Notes: generated from the sequence alone by a model not told the origin. Positions 46,877 through 59,275 are shown, counted from the stretch's first letter. The stretch is DNA of 64,000 nucleotides from Cervus elaphus (GCF_910594005.1 NC_057818.1:59966001-60030000); one strand, 5' to 3'. Program-made: numbers and translations.

Positions 46877-47511
46877 TGTCTGGGGATGTTTAACGGGAGG
46901 ATTCCTACGTGCTGTTTCTCATAAATCCTCTGTTCCTTATCAGTGGAAAAGCAAGCCGGTCCCAGAGCTGGGGTCACTGTGGGAGACAGGGTTGGGTCTC
47001 CATCAGTAAACATTCTCTTCATGACAAAACTTAGTCTCGATCCTCTTTTTTGAGATATGGATTGTCTCCTGACCTTATGACTGTTGTTAATCCCTTGTTC
47101 CCTTGGTAAGGGTTGCTGCACATTTAGTTTTCTGATCTTTATCATTGTCGAAAGAAATTCCTTGTACAACAGCCTATACATCATCACAAACAGTTCATTA
47201 AAGCACATTTGCTCCATCAGATCTTAGGTTCCTGTGACTTTTCTCTCTCTCACTCCCCACCCCCTCCCCACCACACCGCCACCCCCGGCTATTTCTCTGG
47301 AGCATAGAGACCCATCGTGCTCTCTCTCCTACACGGGCTTTCAAGTTCCCATCGAGAGGGCACCCTGTGCCTTCGTGAGCGATACAAGCCCTGTGTCAAG
47401 GGCTTTATTGGTCCTCGGTGTAAAGCAGGGACTATCAGCCACTTTCGCTCTTTCACTTCCTTATGATTAACTCCAGACCACCAGGTTCCAGTCAGTTAAA
47501 GCATCCTAACA
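46877..47511 (+). repeat. ERV-2 3' LTR
   Basis: It starts TGTCTGGGGATG and ends CATCCTAACA (635 bases). It is longer than the 5' LTR because U5 contains an additional segment of about 190 bases (about 47257-47447), which neither the 5' LTR nor the ERV-1 LTR has. The last 60 bases (ccaccaggttccagtcagtt) match the end of the ERV-1 LTR, so the 5' LTR also lost some U5 sequence. Confidence 0.9.
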
Positions 47512-47517
47512 CCTGTC
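47512..47517 (+). repeat. ERV-2 right target-site duplication
   Basis: CCTGTC, the exact copy of 38221-38226. Confidence 0.93.
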
Positions 47518-49380
47518 CATCACCAGCTCCCAGAGTTTACCCAAACTCATGTCCATTGAGTCGGTGATGCCATCCAACCTTCTCATCTTCTGTCGTCCCC
47601 TTCTCCTCCTGCCTTCAATCTTTCCCAGCATCAGGGTCTTTTCCAATGAGTCAGCTCTTCACATCAGGTGGCCAAAGTATTGGAGTTTCACGTTGAACAT
47701 CAGTCCTTCCAATGAGTATTCAGGACTGATTTCCTTTAGGATGGACTGGTTGGCTCTCCTTGCAGGCCAAGGGACTCTCAAGAGTCTTCTCCAACATCAC
47801 AGTTCAAAAGCATCAATACTTCTGTGCTCAGCTTTCTTTATAGTCCAACTCTCACATAAATACATGACTACTGGAAAAACCATAGCCTTGACTAGATGGA
47901 CCTTTGGGGACAAAGTTATGTGTCTGCTTTTTAATATGTTGTCTAGGTTGGTCATAACTTTCCTTCCAAGGACTAAGCATCTTTTAATTTCATGGCTGCA
48001 ATCACCATCTGCAGTGATTTTGGAGACCCCAGAATACAGTCTGACACTGTTTCCACTGTTTCCCCATCTAGTTGCCATGTAGTGATGGGACCAGATGCCA
48101 TGGTCTGAGTTTTCTGAATGCTGAGCTTTAAGCCAACTTCTCCACTCTCTTCTTTCACTTTCCTCAAGAGGCTCATTAGTTCTTCTTCACCTTCTGCCAT
48201 AAGGGTGGTGCCATCTGCATATCTCAGGTTATTGATATTTCTCCCAGCAATCTTGAGTTCAGCTTGTGCTACTTGCAGCCCAGCCCTTCTCATGATGTAC
48301 TCTGCATATAAGTTAAATAAGCAGGGTGACAATACACAGCCTTGATGTATTCCTTTTCATATTTGGGACCAGTCTGTTGTTTCATATCCAGTTCTAACTG
48401 TTGCTTCCTGACCTGCATACAGGTTTCTCAAGAGGCAGATCAGGTGGTCTGGTATTCCCGTCTCTTTCAGAATTTCCCACAGTTTATTGTGATCCACACA
48501 GTCAATGGCTTTGGCACAGTCAATAAGGCAGAGATAGATGTGTTTCTGGAACTCTCTTGCTTTTTCGATGATCCAGAGGATGTTGGTATTTGATCATTGG
48601 TTCCTCTGCCTTTTCTAAAATCAGTTTAACATCTGGAAGTTCACAGTTCATGTGTTGCTGAAGCCTGACTTGGAGAATATTAAGCATTCTTTACTAGCGT
48701 GTGAGATGAGTGCACTTGTGCAGTAGCTTGAGCATTTTTGGCATTGCCTTTCTTTGGGGCTGGAATGAACATGGACCTTTTCCAGTCCTGTGGCCATTGC
48801 TGAATTTTCCGAAATTGCTAACATTTTGAGTGCAGCACTTTCTCAGCATCATCTTTTAGGAGTTGACACAGCTCAACTGGAATTCCATCACCTCCACTAA
48901 TGTTGTTCGTAGTGATCCTTCCTAAGGCCCAGTTGACTCCACATTCCAGGATGTCTGGCTCTAGGTGAGTGTGAGTGATCACACCATCGTGATTATCTCG
49001 GTCGTCAAGATCTTTTTGGTACAGTTCTTCTGTGTATTCTTGCCACCTCTTCTTAATATCTTCTGATTCTGTTAGGTCCATACCATTTCTGTCCTTTATT
49101 GAGCCCATCTTTCCATGAAGTGTTTCCTTGGTATCTCTAATTTTCTTGAAGAGATCTCTAGTCTTTCCCATTCTATTGTTTTCATGTATTTTTTGCATTG
49201 ATTGCTAAGGAAGCTTTTCTTATCTCTCCTGCCTATTCTTTGGAACTCTGCATTCAGATGGGTATATCTTTCCTTTTCTCCTTTGCTTTTCATGTCTCCT
49301 CTTTTCACAGCTATTTCTAAGGCCTCCTCAGACAGCCATTTTGCTTCTGTTCATTCAAGATTGTCTAGTTCCTCCTACTT
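47518..49380 (-). mobile_element. BovB, right piece of the copy split by ERV-2
   Basis: Continues 38146-38226. Minus-strand peptides include the RT (E-Y-I-M-R-R-A-G-L-Q near 48295), a catalytic box altered to Y-A-D-G-T (about 48215), the N-terminal linker (E-D-I-K-K-R-W-Q-E-Y-T-E-E near 49060), and the segment K-G-E-K-E-R-Y-T-H-L-N-A-E-F near 49285. The endonuclease is missing: similarity ends near 49380 where old L1 sequence begins. Confidence 0.9.
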
Positions 49381-49384
49381 CACT

Positions 49385-49680
49385 CTTTAAAGGCTGTTTC
49401 TAGGAATTTGGTCAGTTAAGTTGGTTTGGGTTTTTTCTTTAGATTTTTCTCACAAATGTGAAGTAGTCCTGTATTGATATAAAGTTTTCTCTTAGAACTG
49501 TGTTTACTGTGTTCCATCAATTTTGGAAAGTTGTGTTTTTGTTCTCATTTGTCTTCTGGTATCTTCTGATTTACTCTTGATTTCTCTTTTGAACCCATCA
49601 TATTTTAGTAGTGTGTTGTTTAGTGTCTCTGTGTTTGTCTCTTTGCAGATTTATATCTGAGAAAAGTCTCCTGACAGAAC
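49385..49680 (-). mobile_element. Ancient L1 ORF2 fragment
   Basis: Antisense of a diverged L1 ORF2 mid-region (tttctcttagaactgtgttt, tcttctggtatcttctgatt, tgtttagtgtctctgtgttt). Confidence 0.75.
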
Positions 49681-50880
49681 ATAGTGAAGGAGCTCATTTT
49701 TTGTTTTGAATCCAGTCAGGTGCTGACCGAAACCCTGTGGGTCGGGCCCAAGGTGAATTTCTTTCTTCAAAGTGTGTGTTTTTCCTCTCCGCACAGTGGG
49801 TCCATTTCCCCAGAGGAAGAAGACCTCTGAATCAACTGGGAACTATGGGCAGACAGGGGTCTGATGCTTGCTCTATGTAGGTGCCAATGGCTGTGCTGTT
49901 GCAGCCTCAAGTGTAAGTTCCCATTGCCCTTCCCAGTTGAAGACTGCTCCCTGTCTTTGCAGCCCCCACCTTGTTATGGAGCTACTCTTTATAGCTTGCT
50001 CTTTACAGGAGCTCACATGGATCCTAAGCGTTGGTTGAGAAGTGAGCTGTTGCCGAACACCTCTGTCCCAGAACCAAGTTGCTCTGTGTCCCTTGGTGAA
50101 GTTTTCTCTCTGGTTGTAGGTGCTCTAGATCCAGTGCAGGGATATGACATGGACTGAGTTGGGCAGAAGCATTCACTGCGTTCAGGCTGGGGCACATCAG
50201 TAGGTGGTAGGCGGTCCTAGGAAACTCTGCAGCCACGAGAGTAGACCTGTCTGTCTTGTCTGGGCAGCAGGCCCCCTGTCTCTCTAAACTTTCCCCATCC
50301 TCTGTCACTCCTGCACTGTTGTGAAACTGCTCCTCAGGGTAGTCAGTTCTTTGCATGTGATATCAGGGAATGAGCTGTAGTGAACAAGCTGTCATATGAT
50401 CTCCGGGATGCTTCTGGGGGGTTTCTTGATTCAACAGCAACAGTGGCTGCCACTGCTCCACCCAGGCTCTGCCCTGGCTGTTGGTTACCTCTGTGTCCCT
50501 CCATCAACTCTTCCTTCATAGTGGCTTTTGCAGATACAGTGTCATGGATGGAGGAGGACTGGTGTGTTCATTCCACTGGGACTGGGTTGTGTGGTGAGTG
50601 GCTTGCTGGAAAACAATAGCTCCTTGTGTAGACCTCTGTCTTCGCTGCCTCATGGGCTAGGCAATGTGTGCTCCTCATGAGCATAGTCCTGCCTTCCTAT
50701 AGCCCTTCTTCTCATTCCAGCACTTCTCCCACCAGACAATGTGTTTTGCATCAAACACACAGGACCCTAGGACTGGGGTACCAATCTGTGGCTCAAACCT
50801 CTCACTCACCAGGGTATCCATTTCTCTGAGCTGTCAGTCATGGGTTCAGCTCCTGGCTCGAATGCTCACAGATAGATCAT
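49681..50880. other. Unassigned GC-richer block
   Basis: About 1.2 kb of visibly higher GC than its surroundings, with open stretches of up to about 110 codons on both strands (49864-50157 plus, 50356-50024 minus). They show no recognisable domain. It lies between two old L1 fragments in opposite orientation, so it may be an L1 5' region or another old retroelement. I cannot assign it. Confidence 0.35.
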
Positions 50881-51190
50881 ATATTGGAACACAAAACAAA
50901 TCTCAACAAATTTAAGTAGAAATCACTTATAACCTAGATTCCACTCACAGTTGTAGGAAATGAAGAAGCCATCTTTGAGTTGAGAACTGGAAAAGTGAGA
51001 GGGGAGTTTAAAGCAAAACGGGCCCACCTAAGGAAAGAAGGAAAATCTCGAATAACATTCTAGCCATACACCTAAAAAAACTAGAAAAAGAGGAACAAAC
51101 AAAGCTCAGAGTCAGGAATGAAGGAAATGATAAAATCAGTGTGGAAATAAATAAAGCAGATACTAAAAAGACAGTAGAAAAGATCAATCA
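50881..51190 (+). mobile_element. Ancient L1 ORF2 fragment (endonuclease-RT linker)
   Basis: Plus-strand decayed ORF2 (ggaaatgaagaagccatctt, tctagccatacacctaaaaa, gaaataaataaagcagatac). It is interrupted by two SINEs and resumes at 51549. Confidence 0.8.
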
Positions 51191-51400
51191 GGCACTTCCC
51201 TGGTGTTCCAGTAGCTAAGACTCCAAGCTCCCAATGCAGGGGCCCTGGGTTTGATCCGTGGTCCAGGATCTGGATAGTACATGAGACAACTAAAACTTCA
51301 CATGCTGAAACTAAAGGTACCGATTGCCACAACTAAGACATAGTGCACCCAGATGAATAAATAAATATTTTAAAAATATTTTAAATATTTTAAAAGTATT
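51191..51400 (+). mobile_element. CHR-type tRNA-derived SINE
   Basis: It starts ggcacttccctggtgttcca, with a tRNA-like box (gggccctgggtttgatccgt) and a repetitive tail of caactaaaactt/caactaagaca units ending in ataaataaatatttt. Confidence 0.88.
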
Positions 51401-51411
51401 TTTAAAAAAAT

Positions 51412-51548
51412 ATTTTGGAGAAAGAAATGGCAACCCACTCCAGTATTCTTGCCTGGAGAATCCTGTGGATGGAGGAGCCTGGTGGACTGCTATCCATGGC
51501 GTCGCACAGACTCAGACACGACTGAAGCGACTTAGCATTAGCATGTTT
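51412..51548 (+). mobile_element. Bov-tA-type SINE (3' part)
   Basis: ggagaaagaaatggcaaccc, agtattcttgcctggagaat, agacacgactgaagcgactt. It is inserted in the A-rich tail region of the CHR SINE. Confidence 0.9.
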
Positions 51549-51628
51549 TTTAAAGATCAAACTAAAAACTGGTTCTTTGAAAAGGGAAACAACGTTGAGA
51601 AACCTTTACTTAGACTCACTTTAAGAAA

Positions 51629-51674
<46 letters not shown>

Positions 51675-52205
51675 CTCTGATCAATAAATTATGAAACAAG
51701 AAGAAAAAGAGCAATAATTACACATCAATACAAAGAATTATGACAATATTGTGGACATCTATCTATGCCAACAAACTTGGACAGACCAGAAGAAATGGAC
51801 CAATTTTTTGAATAATAGAACCTTCCAAGACTGAATCATGAGGTAGAAAAACTGACTAGCCTGATCACTCATCCAGTGCTTGAAACAGTAATAGAAAACT
51901 GCCCCAAACAAAAGTTCAGGACAAGATGGCTTCACAGGTGAATTCTACCAAACATTCAATGAGTTAATACCTATGCTTCCCAAACACTGCCAAAATAACC
52001 CCTGAAGAGTAGAGAATGCTTCTTACCTCATTTTATGAGGCCAACACCACTCTGATACCAAAAGCACAAAATGGGAATATATATAAAGAAAATTACAAGA
52101 CAGAATCTCTCATAAACATAGATGCAAGAACCCTCACAAAATATTAGAAAATTGCATGCAATAATACACTGAAAAACTCCTATGGGCCCAAATTCAGCTT
52201 GGTAA
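51549..52205 (+). mobile_element. Ancient L1 ORF2 fragment (RT region)
   Basis: Continuation of 50881-51190 with a (GA)n tract at 51637-51671. From about 51815 it aligns with the split fragment of unit B (19257-19429 plus 23849-24070) and preserves the empty site of the 19430 L1. Confidence 0.85.
51637..51671. repeat. (GA)n microsatellite
   Basis: About 17 AG units within the old L1. Confidence 0.95.
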
Positions 52206-52289
52206 CATCTAATTGTAGGAAGGAGGAGCTGGAAATGAAGGACGTGGCAGAGGACTTATTCATGAATTCCACAATTTATCATCTAATCA

Positions 52290-52624
52290 TAGCTTCCCTG
52301 GTAGCTCAGCAGGTAACGTGTCCACCTACAATGCAGGAAACCCCAGTATAGTTCCTGGGTTAGGAAGATCAACTGAAGAAGAGATAGGCTACCCACTCCA
52401 GGATTTTTGGGCTTCCCTGGTGACTCAGATGGTAATGAATCTGCCTGCAATGCAGGAGACCTGGATTCAATCCCTGGGTTGGGGAGATCCTCTGGAGAAT
52501 GGAACGCCTACCCAATCCGGTATTCTGGCCTGGAGAATTCCACGGACAGAGGAGCCTTGCAGTCTACAGTCCATGGGGTCTCAAGGAGTTGGCTATGACT
52601 GGGTGACTTTCACTTCACTTCATA
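52290..52624 (+). mobile_element. Two adjacent Bov-tA-type SINEs (unit C)
   Basis: Truncated copy 52290-52405 (tagcttccctggtagctcag) and full copy 52406-52624 (gggcttccctggtgactcag, gggtgactttcacttcactt). Same pair as 24150-24485. Confidence 0.92.
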
Positions 52625-52629
52625 TTTGA

Positions 52630-53345
52630 CACATTCAGCTTTTTAAAATTTATTTTACCTATATATAGTGTTGATTTACAGTATGGTGTCAATGTCTGTT
52701 ATACTGCAATGTGATTTGTGATGTTCTTTTCCATATTCTTTCCCACCATGGCTTATCACAAGATAGTAACTATAGTTCCATGTGCTCTGCAGTAGGACAT
52801 TGTTCTTGATACTTTCTGTGTTTAATAGTTTTCATCTACTAATCTCAAACTCCCAATGCATCCTTCCCCCACCTTATCCCTTGCGTACCACAATTCAGTT
52901 TTCTATGTCTGTGAGTCTGTTTTTTTTTTCATAGATAAGCTCATGTATTTCATGTTTTTGCTCGCTGAGTTGCTTCAGTCCTGTTCAACCCTTCAGACTT
53001 CAGCCTACCAGATTTCTCTGTCCATGAGGATTCTCCAGGAAAGAGTACTGGAGTGGGTTGACATGCACTACTCAGGGAATCTTCCTGACCCAAGTAGTGG
53101 ATCAGACTTGGATGGAACCCACGTCTCTTTATGTCTCCTTCATTGGCAGGAGGGTTCTTTACCACTAGTACCACCTGGGAAGCCCCAGGATTTTAGTTTC
53201 CATACATAAATGATATAACATGGTATTTGTCATTCTCTTTCTGGCTTAATCCCCTTAGTATGATCATCTCGAACTCTATCCATGTTGCTGCAAATGGCAT
53301 TATTTCATTCTTTTCATGGCTGAGTTGTATTCCATTTTACACATA
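52630..53345 (-). mobile_element. Ancient L1 3' end with nested SINE (unit C)
   Basis: Same insertion as 24490-25200. The nested minus-strand SINE is at 52957-53186 and ends with the head complement ccacctgggaagcccc. The nested copy keeps about 20 bases (acatgcactactcaggg) that are deleted in unit B. Confidence 0.85.
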
Positions 53346-53756
53346 CACCACATAGTATTTAATCAGTCAGGGTTACTTTCTAATTTCAGCTCAGGGGAAA
53401 AATAGCTTGCTTATTTAAAATACCCTCAAAATCATTTTAAAAGTAAAGGAGGAAAGATAAAAATTTGAGGAAATAACACTCAACAGCATTCTCCCTCTTC
53501 CTTCACAATATCAGCCATAGGATGTGAACTCACAGGGTCAGGAAGGACAGGCTGTTTATAGGTATCTAGTGATGCAGGTGTTTGGGAGTGATGTCAGCTC
53601 ATCATGTTCAAAGTCTGCTGTGTTATTCATTATTTCCCTATACCTCAAAGAAATTTATGCCTCTCTACTGATATGATGAAAACACATTTATGTGTTCTGG
53701 TATTCCTGAAAAATACCATTTTAAATGCAGATATACACATGTTTAAACCCTTTAAG
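53346..53756. other. Unit-specific low-copy sequence, no gene seen
   Basis: It matches 25201-25545 plus 27876-27924 and preserves the empty site of the unit B L1 (ataccattttaaatgcag). No coding signature. Confidence 0.6.
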
Positions 53757-54962
53757 CGTTACTGTAACCAATTCAACAGTATGTGAGCTGTGAACTTCCA
53801 GATGTTCAAGCTGCAATTAGAAAAGGCAGAGGAATCAGAGATCAAATTGTCAACATCCATTGGATCATCGAGAAAACAAGAGCGTTCCAGAAACATCTAC
53901 TTCTGCTTTATTGACTATGCCAAAACTTTTGACTGTGTGGATCACAATCAACTGTGGAAAATTCTTAAAGAATGGGAATACCAGACCACCTGAGCTGTCT
54001 CCTGAGAAATCTGTATGCAGGTCAAGAAGAAACAGTGAGAACTGGATATGGAACAAATACTGGTTCCAAATCGAGAAAGAAGTATGTCAAGGTTGTTTAT
54101 TGTCACCCTGCTTATTTAACTTAAATGCAGAATACATCATGCAAAATGCTGGGGTCAATGAAGCACAAGCTGGAATCAAGGTTGCAGGGAGAAATATCAA
54201 TAACCTCAGAGATGCACATGACACTACCCTTATGGCAGAAAGCAGAGATGAACTAAAGAGCCTCTTGATGAAAGTGAAAGAGGAGAGTGAAAAAGTTGGC
54301 TTAAAACTCAACATTTAGAAAACGAAGATCATGGCATCCAGCCCCATCACTTCATGGCAAAGAGATGGGGAAACAATGGAAACAGTGAGAGACTTTATTT
54401 TGGGGGGCTCCAAAATCACTGAAGTTGGTGATTGCAGCCATGAAATTAAGAGATGCTTGCTCCTTGGAAATAAAGTTATGACCAACCTAGACAGCATATT
54501 AAAATGCAGGGACATTACATTGCCAACAAATGTCCGTAGAGTGAAAGCTATGCTTTTTCAAGTAGTCATGTATGGATGTGAGAGTTTGACTGTAAACAAA
54601 AGCTGAGCACTGAAGAATTGATGCTTTTGAGCTGTGGTGTTGAAGAAAACTCTTGAGACTCACTTAGACTGCAAGGAGATCCAACCAGTCCATCCTAAAG
54701 CAAATCCATCCTGAGTATTTATTGGAAGAACTGATGCTGCCTGAAACCCCAATATTTGGCCCATGATGAGAAGAACTGACTCATTTGAAAAGACCATTAT
54801 GCTGGGAAGGATTGAAGGCAGGAGGAGAAGGGGACGACAGAGGTTGAGATGGTTGGATGGCATCACTGACTCTATGGACATCAGTTTGAGTAAGCTCCAG
54901 GAGTTGGTGATGGGCAGGGAACTCTGCCATGGTGCAATCCATGGGGTCACAAGGAATCAGAC
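53757..54962 (+). mobile_element. BovB fragment, plus arm of an inverted pair (unit C)
   Basis: Same insertion as 27925-29130. Better preserved in places: F-I-D-Y-A-K-T-F-D-C-V-D-H-N near 53911 and a 152-codon open stretch 53860-54318. The catalytic box reads D-A-H-D-T, a different lesion from unit B (D-A-D-D-T). Confidence 0.9.
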
Positions 54963-55237
54963 AAAAGATAAGACCACTAAAAATTGTGAAGGAATATCCC
55001 CTTATACTAGCTTCTTCCTCATAAGAAACCATCACAGGAGGTAAAGATTGTTCATAGTGTTGAAAACATATTGATAATTATATAAATAATAAACAGTTCT
55101 CCTCTCATGGATGTGACATCATCTCGGTAGTCGTGTTATACTACATGGCAAGTGGATTTTTCAGATCCATTAAGATTACTAATGAGTTGATTCAAGACAG
55201 GGAATTTCCCCCAATTATCTGTGGGCCCAGTGTAGTT
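54963..55237. other. Spacer between inverted BovB copies (unit C)
   Basis: Counterpart of 29131-29393. No gene seen. Confidence 0.6.
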
Positions 55238-58197
55238 AATTCAGTTCAGTTGCTCAGTCACGTCCAACTCCTTGTGGGCCCACGAACTGCAGCATGCCAG
55301 GCTTCCCTGTCCAGCACCAACTGCCGTAGCTTGCTCAACTCATGTCCATCAAGTCAGTGATGCCATCCACACATCTTATCCTGTCGTCCCCTTCTCCTGC
55401 CTTCAATCCTTCGCAGCATCAGGGTCTTTTCCAATGAGTCCATTCTTCACATCAGGTGGCCAAAGTATTGGTGCTCAGCTTCAGTGTCAGTCCTTCCAGT
55501 GAATATTCAGGACTGATTTCCATTAGGACTGACTGGTCCAATCTCCGTGCAGTTCAAGGAACTCTCAAGAGTCTTCTCCAACACCACAGTTCAAAAGCAT
55601 CAATTCTTCTGTGCTCTGCTTTTTCGTGGTCCAATCTCACATCCATCCACCACTACAGGAAAAACCATAGCTTTGACTAGATGGACCTTTGTCAACAATG
55701 TAATGTCTCTGCTTTTTAATATGCTATTTAAGTTCATCATAACTTTTCTTCAAAGGAGCAAGCATCTTTTAATTTCATGGCTGCATGACCATCTGAAGTG
55801 ATTTTGGAGACCAAGGAAATAAATTCTGTCACTGTTTCCATTGTTTCCCCATCTATTTTACATGAAATCATGGGACCACATGCCATGATCTTTGTTTTCA
55901 AATCTTGAGTTTTAAGCCAGGTTTTCACTCTCGTCTTTCACATTCATCCAGAGGTTCTGTATGCACTCTTCACTTTCTGCCATAAGGGTGGTGTCATCTG
56001 CATATCTCAAGTTACTGACATTTCTCCTGGCAATCTTGATACCAGCTTGTGCTTCATCCAGCCTGGCATTTCGCATGATGTACTCTGCATATAAGTTAAA
56101 TAAGCAGGGTGACATTATACAGCCTTGACATACTCCTTTCCCAATTTGGTACCAGTCCATGCTTCCATGTCCATTCTAACAGTTGCTTCTTGACTTGCAT
56201 GCAGATTTCACAGGAGGCAGGTCAGGTGATCTGGTACTCTTTTCACTTGAATAATTTTCCACATTTTATTGTGTTCCACACAATCAAAGGCTTTGTTGTA
56301 GCCAATAATGCATAAGTAGATGTTTTTCTAGAACTCTCTTGCTCTTTTGATGATCCAGTGGAAGTTGGTAATTTGATATCTGGCCGCTCAGCCTTTTCTA
56401 AATCCAGCTTGTACATCTGGAAGTTCTTGGTTCACATACTGTTGAAGCTGGGCTTGGAGAATTCTGATCATTACTTTGCTAGCATGTGAGATGAGTGTAA
56501 TCATGTGGTAGTCTGAACACTCTTTGGCATTGCCTTTCTTTAGGATTGGAAAGAATTCAGAACTTTTCCAGTCCTGTGGCCACTGCTGAGTTTTCCAAAT
56601 TTTCTGGCATATTGAGTTCAGCACGTTCACAGAGTCATCTATTAGGACTTGAAATAGCTCATCTGAAATTCCATTACTTCCACTAGCTTAGTTCATCATG
56701 TTGCTTCCTAAGGCCCATTTGACTGCACATTCCAGGATGTCTGGATCTAGGTGAGTGTGAGTGATCACACCATTGTGGTTACCTGGGTGAGGAGATTTTT
56801 TTGTATAGTCTTCTGTGTATTCTTGCCAACTCTTCTTAATATCTTCTGCTTCAGTTAGGTCCATAGCATTTCTGTCCTTTACTGTGCCCATGTCTGCATG
56901 AAATGCTCCCTCAGTATCTCCAATATTCTTGAAGGGATATTTAGTCTTTCTCATTCTATTGGTTTCCTCTATTTCTTTGCATTGATCGCTGAGAATGGCT
57001 TTATTATCTCTCCGTTTTATTCCCTGGACGTTGCATTCAGATGAGTATATCTGTCCTTTTCTCCTTTTCCTTTATCATCTTTTTTATTCTCAGCTAATTG
57101 TAAGGCCTCCTTAGACAACCATTTTGACTTTTTGCATTTCATTTTCTTAGGCATGGTCTTGAACACTGTCTCCTGTACAATGTCACCAACCTCTGTTCAC
57201 AGTTCTTCAGGCACTCTGTCTATCAGATCTAATCACTTGAAACTGTCACTTCCACTGTATAATTGTAACAGATTTGATTGAGTTCATACCTGAATGGTTA
57301 GTGGTTTTCCGTACATTCTTCAATTTCACTCTGAATTTGGCAATAAGGAGTTCATGATCTGAGCCACAGTCAGCTCCTGGTCTTGTTTTTGCTGACTGTA
57401 TAGAGCCTCCCCATTTTTGGCTGCAAAGAATTTAATCAGTCTGATTTTGTTGTTGACCATCTGCTGATGTCCATCTGGTGTAGAGTTGTCTCTTGTGTTG
57501 TTGAAAGAGGGTGTTTGCTATGACCAGTGCATTGTCTTCGCAAATCTCTGTTAGCCTTTGCCCTGCTTCATTTTATACTCCAGGCCAAACTTGCCTGTTA
57601 CTCCAGGTATCTCCTGATTTCCTACTTTTGTATTCCACTCCCCTATGATAAAAAGGACATCTTTGTTGGTGTTAGTTCTAGAGGGTCTTGTAGGTCTTCA
57701 TTGAACCTTTCTACTTGAGCTTCTTCAGCATTGATGGTTGGGGCATTGTAATATTGAATGCTTTGCCTTGGAAATAAAGAGAGATCAATCTGTCACTTTT
57801 GAGATTACACCCAAATATGGCTCTTCAGACTCTTTTGTTAACTATGAGGGTTACTCCATTTCTTCTAACGGATTCTTACACATAGTAGTACAAATAATGG
57901 TCATCTGAATTAAATTCGCCTGTTCCAGCCCATTTTAGTTCACTGATTCCTAAAATGTCAATGTTCACTCCTCCCATCTCCTATTTGACCACTTCCAATG
58001 TCCCTTGATTCATGGATCTAGCATTCCATGTTCCTATACAATATTGTTCTTTACATCAGACTTTACTTCCATCACCAGTCACATCCACAAGTGAGCATTG
58101 TTTACTTTGGCACCTTCCCTTCGTTCTTTCTCGAGTTGTTTCTCCAATCTTCTCTGGTAGCTGGACAGCCTCATGTAAATCCGTGAAGTCAAATCAC
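55238..58197 (-). mobile_element. BovB, nearly full-length, minus strand (unit C)
   Basis: Same insertion as 29394-32362. An intact Y-A-D-D-T box lies near 56010 (minus-strand stretch 56160-55912). RT N-terminal (W-P-Q-D-W-K-S-S-E-F near 56575), linker and decayed endonuclease (57300-57900) follow. There are multiple frameshifts. Confidence 0.92.
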
Positions 58198-58199
58198 GC

Positions 58200-58330
58200 C
58201 CTCACACCATACAGAAAAATAAACTCAACATGGCTCCAAGGGTTAAATAGAAGACATGACACCATAAAACTGCTAGAAGAACATAGACAACACTTTCTCT
58301 GACATAAATTGCAGGATCATCCTTGGAAGT
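58200..58330 (+). mobile_element. Ancient L1 ORF2 C-terminal fragment (unit C)
   Basis: Counterpart of 32368-32510 (accataaaactgctagaaga). Confidence 0.75.
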
Positions 58331-59275
58331 CCCAGGATCAAACAGACAGACTCTTACAGTTTCTATTACATTTAGGTTTGCCTTCATAAAACACAACAGC
58401 CTGGGAGGTTTAAACATAGTTTTCCCAGTTTTTCACAGTTCTGGAGGCTAGAAGTACATGATCAAGATGTCAGTGTGTTTGCTTTTTGTTAAGCCTGCTA
58501 CTTCATTTCAGATTTTCTTTTAATTTTGCACTGATGCACTGAGTTTTAGTGGCATATTGTTTCCTCTCCAGGATGCTCCTGAATCAAGTACTTGATAAAA
58601 TAATCGTGACATCTGTTCTAAGTGCTTTTATATTATAGGTATTGTGAAACCCTCAAACTTTTTTCTATTTATTTGTTCTGGACCCAATTCCTATCAGTGG
58701 GTTCAATAATAATAAAGTTTATTTCCTACAAAATTTCCATAATAATTGGCATTGAATTATGAAAATGAGTCTAAATTGATTTAATTTGTGCTGGTGGTTC
58801 CTATCATGAGTTCTTGATGATGTTCCTCCTTTTCCTTTTCTCTCTTCGAATGTACTTCCCAGGTATTTTGTCTCATTCCTTTTCTTTACCAACACTTTCT
58901 TTGACGGTTCCATTCAATGGTTGAAGGTGAGGAAAGTACTAGTATTAGGGCAGAGACTCATCTCAGGCAAGTGAAGAATCCAGAGGGACGCACATGGTTT
59001 GTGTCAGTCCCTAATGTGTGTGATCTCAGCAGTTCTTCCTCATGAGACCATCACCTTCAGGGATCATGGAAAAGAAAATGCCTGTCAAGTACAGCCAGTT
59101 GTCCCCTAAGGCTGCTAATTAGAAACTTGTAATTGTTTCCAGTAATTAACAACTGAGAGAAAAGTTTCCAGAAATGTTCTCAGCTCCCAAGCCTGCACTC
59201 CCATCGCTGCTGCAGGTGAAATGATAATTGCAGTTTTGACGGGAGGGGAGGGGAGGGGAGGACAGCGTCTCAAAC

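Larger units (their letters stand above)
38227..47511 (+). mobile_element. ERV-2: complete-structure class II endogenous retrovirus
   Basis: A 9285-base provirus in the order LTR, primer site, gag, dUTPase/protease, pol, env, polypurine tract, LTR, inserted into a BovB with a 6-base duplication. Class II features are the pro gene with dUTPase, the 6-base duplication and the kinship of its primer site with the lysine-tRNA site of ERV-1. It has two LTRs but no intact gene. Four later retroelements sit inside it: a BovB piece 40674-41140, SINE 41474-41606, BovB piece 42711-43454 and SINE 43648-43775. The LTRs differ from each other noticeably by eye (order of one base in ten), so it is an old insertion. 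Confidence 0.93.
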
